Source: Frateuria_A sp051900425
GTDB taxonomy: Bacteria > Pseudomonadota > Gammaproteobacteria > Xanthomonadales > Rhodanobacteraceae
Direction: 5' to 3'
NCBI RefSeq assembly: GCF_051900425.1
Contig: NZ_JBHZGK010000005.1
Location: 124,001-188,000 of the forward strand
Length of the DNA: 64,000 bases
The position numbers and the translations under genes were made by a program. The number at the start of each line of letters is the position of its first letter. Positions within the stretch are counted from its first letter, which is position 1. Below the pieces are notes generated by a model. That model saw only the letters and a list, made by a program, of their open reading frames with translations, searched no databases and was not told the DNA's origin. Positions 61,339 through 64,000 of this stretch are shown piece by piece.

Positions 61339-61583
61339 TTGGATCTCCCCAGATCACCCGTTGCGGGCAGAAAAAAATAACCAAACACAAGAAGACCGGA
61401 CTCCGCCTCCCCCTGAGACGCAGTAAGCACAGCGTTGAGTCTCAACCGCTCTTTGCCTTCCAGCCGTCCCGAACCTAGCGCCGCGCCCAACGACGTGTCA
61501 ACTTTTTTTTATCATTTGATGAACCTGAAGACTGCACGCCAACTGTGTGATTGTTCGGTGAAAATGTGCCTGCTAGGCGCTTG
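61339..61583. other. Intergenic region with the receptor promoter
   Basis: AT-richer than the rest (poly-T 61502-61510 and CATTTGATGAACC), holding the promoter at 61473-61501 and the 5' leader of the receptor mRNA. A leader of about 130 bases could carry regulation; I see no obvious riboswitch. Confidence 0.5.
61473..61501 (-). promoter_or_regulatory. Sigma70-type promoter of the TonB receptor
   Basis: Minus strand: -35 TTGACA (61501-61496), 17-base spacer, CTAGGT (61478-61473; TAGGTT is the alternative -10 with 18 bases). An A-rich stretch, AAATGATAAAAAAAAG, directly upstream looks like an UP element. The design equals the promoter at 5502. Confidence 0.6.
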
Positions 61584-62921
61584 TCACGGATTCACGGTGA
61601 TCCTCCCGGACGAAAGCACTTGCCCCTCCGGCCCCCGGGCGGAGATCGTGTAGTTGCCCGGGAACAGGTACAGGTCCGTGATGGAGTTCGGGTGGACAAA
61701 CGCATATCTGTCGGCAGGAACCGCATCCCCGGTCTCGTTCGCGTAGCGGGCCTCGACCACGCAAGGGATGACCACTTTGCATAGCTGGCTCCTGACCGGA
61801 TAGGGTCGCCGACGCCCTCCGAGATCCATCCAACCAGGCCGCTGTGTATTTACCACGTGAGCTGTCATCGGAAAGGGTCGATTGGGGTCCTGGATGATCA
61901 CTTGGGTTGTGAGCGACCCGCTCCCGAGCGCAGATTTTCTTTCGGAGGGAAGAATCACGCTGATGTCGTACTGGGAAGGAGCGGCGGCCCATGCTTCTCC
62001 ATGCTTCTTCTTGTTCAACAGAACCACCGGCTTCCGGGGGCCGAAGGTCCCGATCAGCTGCAGGTATTGCTGGTCGGTATTGGGAAACTGTTCCCTAAAC
62101 TGGGTCTGATCGATGGATAGCGGTTTTTCCCCAAGCATGTTTCCAAGCAGCATACCCATGGGCCGCACGTCACCCAGGCGCCCCTCTTTCTTGTCGATGT
62201 GGGCGTAACCCGCGTGCACAAAAACGCGTGCCGAAGGGTCCTTGCCGAAGCTAGCGCGGAAGATGTTCCCGGCCTGCTCTTCTTCTCGTCGCTGGATGTC
62301 ACGGCTGGTCGAATCATAGGGAACGATGGTGTAGCCCAGCCGGATGGCCTCACGCACCATCTCGCCATACAGCGGCTCGTGTATGTATTCCGATCCGCTG
62401 GTCGAGATGGGATAACCGCGCTTCTCCAGACCCTCATCCTTACCTAAAGCTTCGGCCGCAAAATGGGTAAATCCCTTTTCGCGCAGCAAAGGGAGCAGAA
62501 GCAAAGTCAGTTCCCTGGTGTGCGCGTCGTGATGCGCCTCGTTGATCATCACCAGGCGGTGCCCGGTCGCCGCCTGTGCAATGGCCTCAGCCGCGTCTAC
62601 GGCTTCCCAGTCGGCCCGGCCGGGTAGTTTCAGGCCGTCAAGGGGCGCACTGCGCAGCGGATAATCGCGCAATGCTTCGTTATAAAGCCCCAGTTCGTTC
62701 TCCGTGAATGCGTACAACTGCAAGACGAAGCTGTATTGCTCTGGCGGGCTGGTGCGCAACGCACGCGTCAGGTAGTCGTACCTGGCGAGGTCCGATTTCT
62801 GCGCGTGCGCCTCCTTGAACAACGTGGTGAGACCCCGCCCGAACCGGTCGGTGGCGCTGGCCGTCGGCACGAAGAGCAGCAAGAACAGCTGGCCAAGAAC
62901 AATGCGGCGGTACATACGCAT
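61584..62921 (-). CDS. Exported EreA/ChaN-like hypothetical protein
   Basis: A 445-residue protein with an N-terminal signal (MRMYRRIVLGQLFLLLF...ASA, cleavage about residue 23). Residues about 105-310 show an EreA/ChaN-like pattern: LVMINEAHHDAHTRELTLLL, HFAAEAL, YTIVPYDS and FVHAGYAHIDK, with paired Glu and His that in related proteins bind metal or heme. The C-terminal part (about 315-445) is a separate beta-rich domain. Function unknown. The base composition is visibly less GC-rich than its neighbours, hinting at transfer. It lies between two paralogous Oar-like receptors but is read as a separate unit. Confidence 0.8.
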   Translation of the reverse strand: MRMYRRIVLGQLFLLLFVPTASATDRFGRGLTTLFKEAHAQKSDLARYDYLTRALRTSPPEQYSFVLQLYAFTENELGLYNEALRDYPLRSAPLDGLKLPGRADWEAVDAAEAIAQAATGHRLVMINEAHHDAHTRELTLLLLPLLREKGFTHFAAEALGKDEGLEKRGYPISTSGSEYIHEPLYGEMVREAIRLGYTIVPYDSTSRDIQRREEEQAGNIFRASFGKDPSARVFVHAGYAHIDKKEGRLGDVRPMGMLLGNMLGEKPLSIDQTQFREQFPNTDQQYLQLIGTFGPRKPVVLLNKKKHGEAWAAAPSQYDISVILPSERKSALGSGSLTTQVIIQDPNRPFPMTAHVVNTQRPGWMDLGGRRRPYPVRSQLCKVVIPCVVEARYANETGDAVPADRYAFVHPNSITDLYLFPGNYTISARGPEGQVLSSGRITVNP

Positions 62922-63228
62922 GGCTTCTCCTCGGTTCTTTGAACTTCGGCTTTGAGGCTGGGGATGGCCTTGAGCGCCAGTCTACGATTTCATCACGCCC
63001 AAGAGCACGCTCGGCAGCCATGCCGGCTGAGGTCGGACGAGTCGGCCTTGGTCCTTGGCAGGCCGGCCGGGACGCGCGTCACTTGGCGGCCTCTCGCCAC
63101 GAATCCAAAAGCGGGCTGCACGATGAAGCGGGCCTGGCCAGGCTCAGGCCTGGCGCCTGCTTTGGGGCAGGCGCAAAAAAAAGCCGGGGCTTTCGCCCCG
63201 GCCGAATTTCCTAGCGTGTTCGACTTGC
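62922..63228. other. Intergenic region
   Basis: No gene is seen. Besides the terminator of the right-hand receptor, it holds a further hairpin, GCGCCTGC / GCAGGCGC (63153-63160 and 63167-63174), directly beyond the T-run, which could act as a back-up terminator. The promoter of the EreA-like gene must lie here but is not clear. Confidence 0.5.
63175..63202 (-). terminator. Intrinsic terminator of the second TonB receptor
   Basis: Minus strand: GCCGGGGC-GAAA-GCCCCGGC (8-bp GC stem with a GAAA tetraloop) followed by eight T. It begins 27 bases after the stop. Confidence 0.92.
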
Positions 63229-64000
63229 TTAGAAGTCGTAGCTCACGCCCAGGCGGATGTACCGCGGCGTGGTGAAGCCACGCGGACGGCCATAGCTGGA
63301 GGTGTTGTACTCGTACTGGTAGGTGACTTCCTGGCTGTTGAACACGTTGTAGACGTTCGCGTTGAACGCCAGCTTGTGGTCGGCAAACGCAGGGCGGTAT
63401 TCGACGTTGAACGAGGCAACCTTCTGCCACGGCAGACGACCGGCCGTGCCCGCGGGCGACGGCTGGCCGGCGCACCAGTGGTAGTACGGACCGGCGTAGG
63501 CCGGGGCGGTGCCGTCCGGACCGTAGAAGTCCAGGCAGCTGTACGGCGCGCCCGAGGCGATGGAGATGTTGCCCGAAACGTTCCACTCCGGGGTGAACTG
63601 GTAGCCGCCGTAGATCTTCAGCTGGTGCTTACGATCGTTGTGCAGCAGGCCGCCCGAGTACACCATGAGCGACGGGTAGTCCCAGTCAACCGTGGCAGCG
63701 ATATCGGACTGGCCGATATCGGAGCGGACCTGACCTTCCGAGTTGCCGTAGCTCTTCGAATAGGTGTAGTCCACGCGGCCCCACCAGGTGCCATCAAACG
63801 GATGGTCGAGGTAGAGGTTCAGCGCGTAGAAGTTGCGCTTGGCCTGCGGGAAGCCCAGCTCTTCCTTCGTGAACGACATCTCGCCGTAGCCGCCATTGCC
63901 ATCGGGCACCTGGAAGGTGGCGCCGCGACCCGGGTTGAAGAAGTAGCAGCCACGCAGGTTGGCGGTATCCAGACCCAGCGACTCGGCCTTTGCGGTGAAG
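63229..64000 (-). CDS. Oar-like TonB-dependent receptor (C-terminal part, runs off right edge)
   Basis: About 256 C-terminal residues of a receptor barrel ending RYIRLGVSYDF, the usual terminal aromatic signal. It is clearly paralogous to the receptor at 58279: both share HPFDGxWxxRVDYTYS, EGQVRSDxGQ, KHQLxIxGxYxFxPEW and the Cys pair SCLxxYG...YHWC. The N-terminal plug lies outside the window. The frame continues open to the edge, so I see no sign of a pseudogene. Duplication with an intervening gene suggests receptors for related ligands. Confidence 0.92.
   Translation of the reverse strand, partial: FTAKAESLGLDTANLRGCYFFNPGRGATFQVPDGNGGYGEMSFTKEELGFPQAKRNFYALNLYLDHPFDGTWWGRVDYTYSKSYGNSEGQVRSDIGQSDIAATVDWDYPSLMVYSGGLLHNDRKHQLKIYGGYQFTPEWNVSGNISIASGAPYSCLDFYGPDGTAPAYAGPYYHWCAGQPSPAGTAGRLPWQKVASFNVEYRPAFADHKLAFNANVYNVFNSQEVTYQYEYNTSSYGRPRGFTTPRYIRLGVSYDF

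Noticed and set aside
58207..61380. 1057-codon plus-strand frame opposite the TonB receptor
   Set aside because: Low-complexity Val/Arg/Ala/His sequence, mirror of the receptor gene; the terminator and promoter support the minus strand.

Overview
The window is GC-rich, densely coded proteobacterial DNA. The gene repertoire (Oar-like TonB-dependent receptors, a zwf-pgl-edd-eda Entner-Doudoroff operon) and the many short 'CCCTCTCCCC...GGGGAGAGGG' and 'GTAGGAGCGC...' palindromes, which invade even open reading frames, point to a gammaproteobacterium of the Xanthomonadales, probably Rhodanobacteraceae. That placement is inference; no rRNA or tRNA gene is visible. Both edges cut genes: an alpha-2-macroglobulin on the left and a TonB-dependent receptor on the right.

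Layout. (1) 1-5290: partial alpha-2-macroglobulin lipoprotein and a GAF-GGDEF diguanylate cyclase, both on the minus strand. (2) 5488-15760, plus strand: a tightly packed cluster that I read as a peptide bacteriocin (class II microcin-like) system. It holds an ABC ATPase and permease, two small double-glycine-leader peptides (58 and 60 aa, each with two cysteines), a membrane-anchored CPHC thiol oxidoreductase, membrane proteins, a C39 peptidase-ABC exporter, an HlyD/MacA-type adaptor and a split MacB-type exporter. This is the most interesting part of the window. (3) 15800-28286, minus strand: a twelve-gene respiratory operon, alternative complex III (actA-actF plus a small membrane protein) followed by an SCO copper chaperone and an A2-type caa3 cytochrome c oxidase. 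(4) 28646-32543, minus: a three-subunit periplasmic GMC-flavoprotein dehydrogenase (twin-arginine small subunit, FAD subunit, triheme cytochrome). (5) 32902-40918, plus: a signalling and stress block with a response regulator, a hybrid PAS histidine kinase, a small proline-rich protein, a BON-domain protein, an NtrC-family sigma54 activator and its partner, then a KGG protein, a DUF4142 protein and an unlisted metallothionein-like protein behind a near-perfect -24/-12 promoter. (6) 40944-50264: alpha/beta hydrolase, an Lhr-type helicase with three in-frame repeat insertions, an NTF2-like protein, a peptidase S10, an EamA transporter and a DUF1272 protein. (7) 50394-56063: the Entner-Doudoroff operon with a divergent GntR/UTRA regulator. 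(8) 56112-64000: a TPR-sulfotransferase and two paralogous Oar-like TonB receptors flanking an EreA/ChaN-like secreted protein.

How the parts work together. In the bacteriocin cluster the C39 exporter would cut the leaders after GG and export the peptides through the HlyD adaptor (no TolC is encoded here), while the CPHC protein could close the conserved cysteine pairs. The MacB-like pair and the first ABC pair are candidates for immunity or a second export step. In the respiratory operon, quinol is oxidised by the ACIII proteins and electrons pass through heme c to the caa3 oxidase; the adjacent GMC dehydrogenase feeds electrons from sugar or alcohol oxidation into the same periplasmic chain. 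Repeat elements lie in frame near the N-termini of three exported redox proteins and inside the helicase, an unusual density of coding-sequence invasion.
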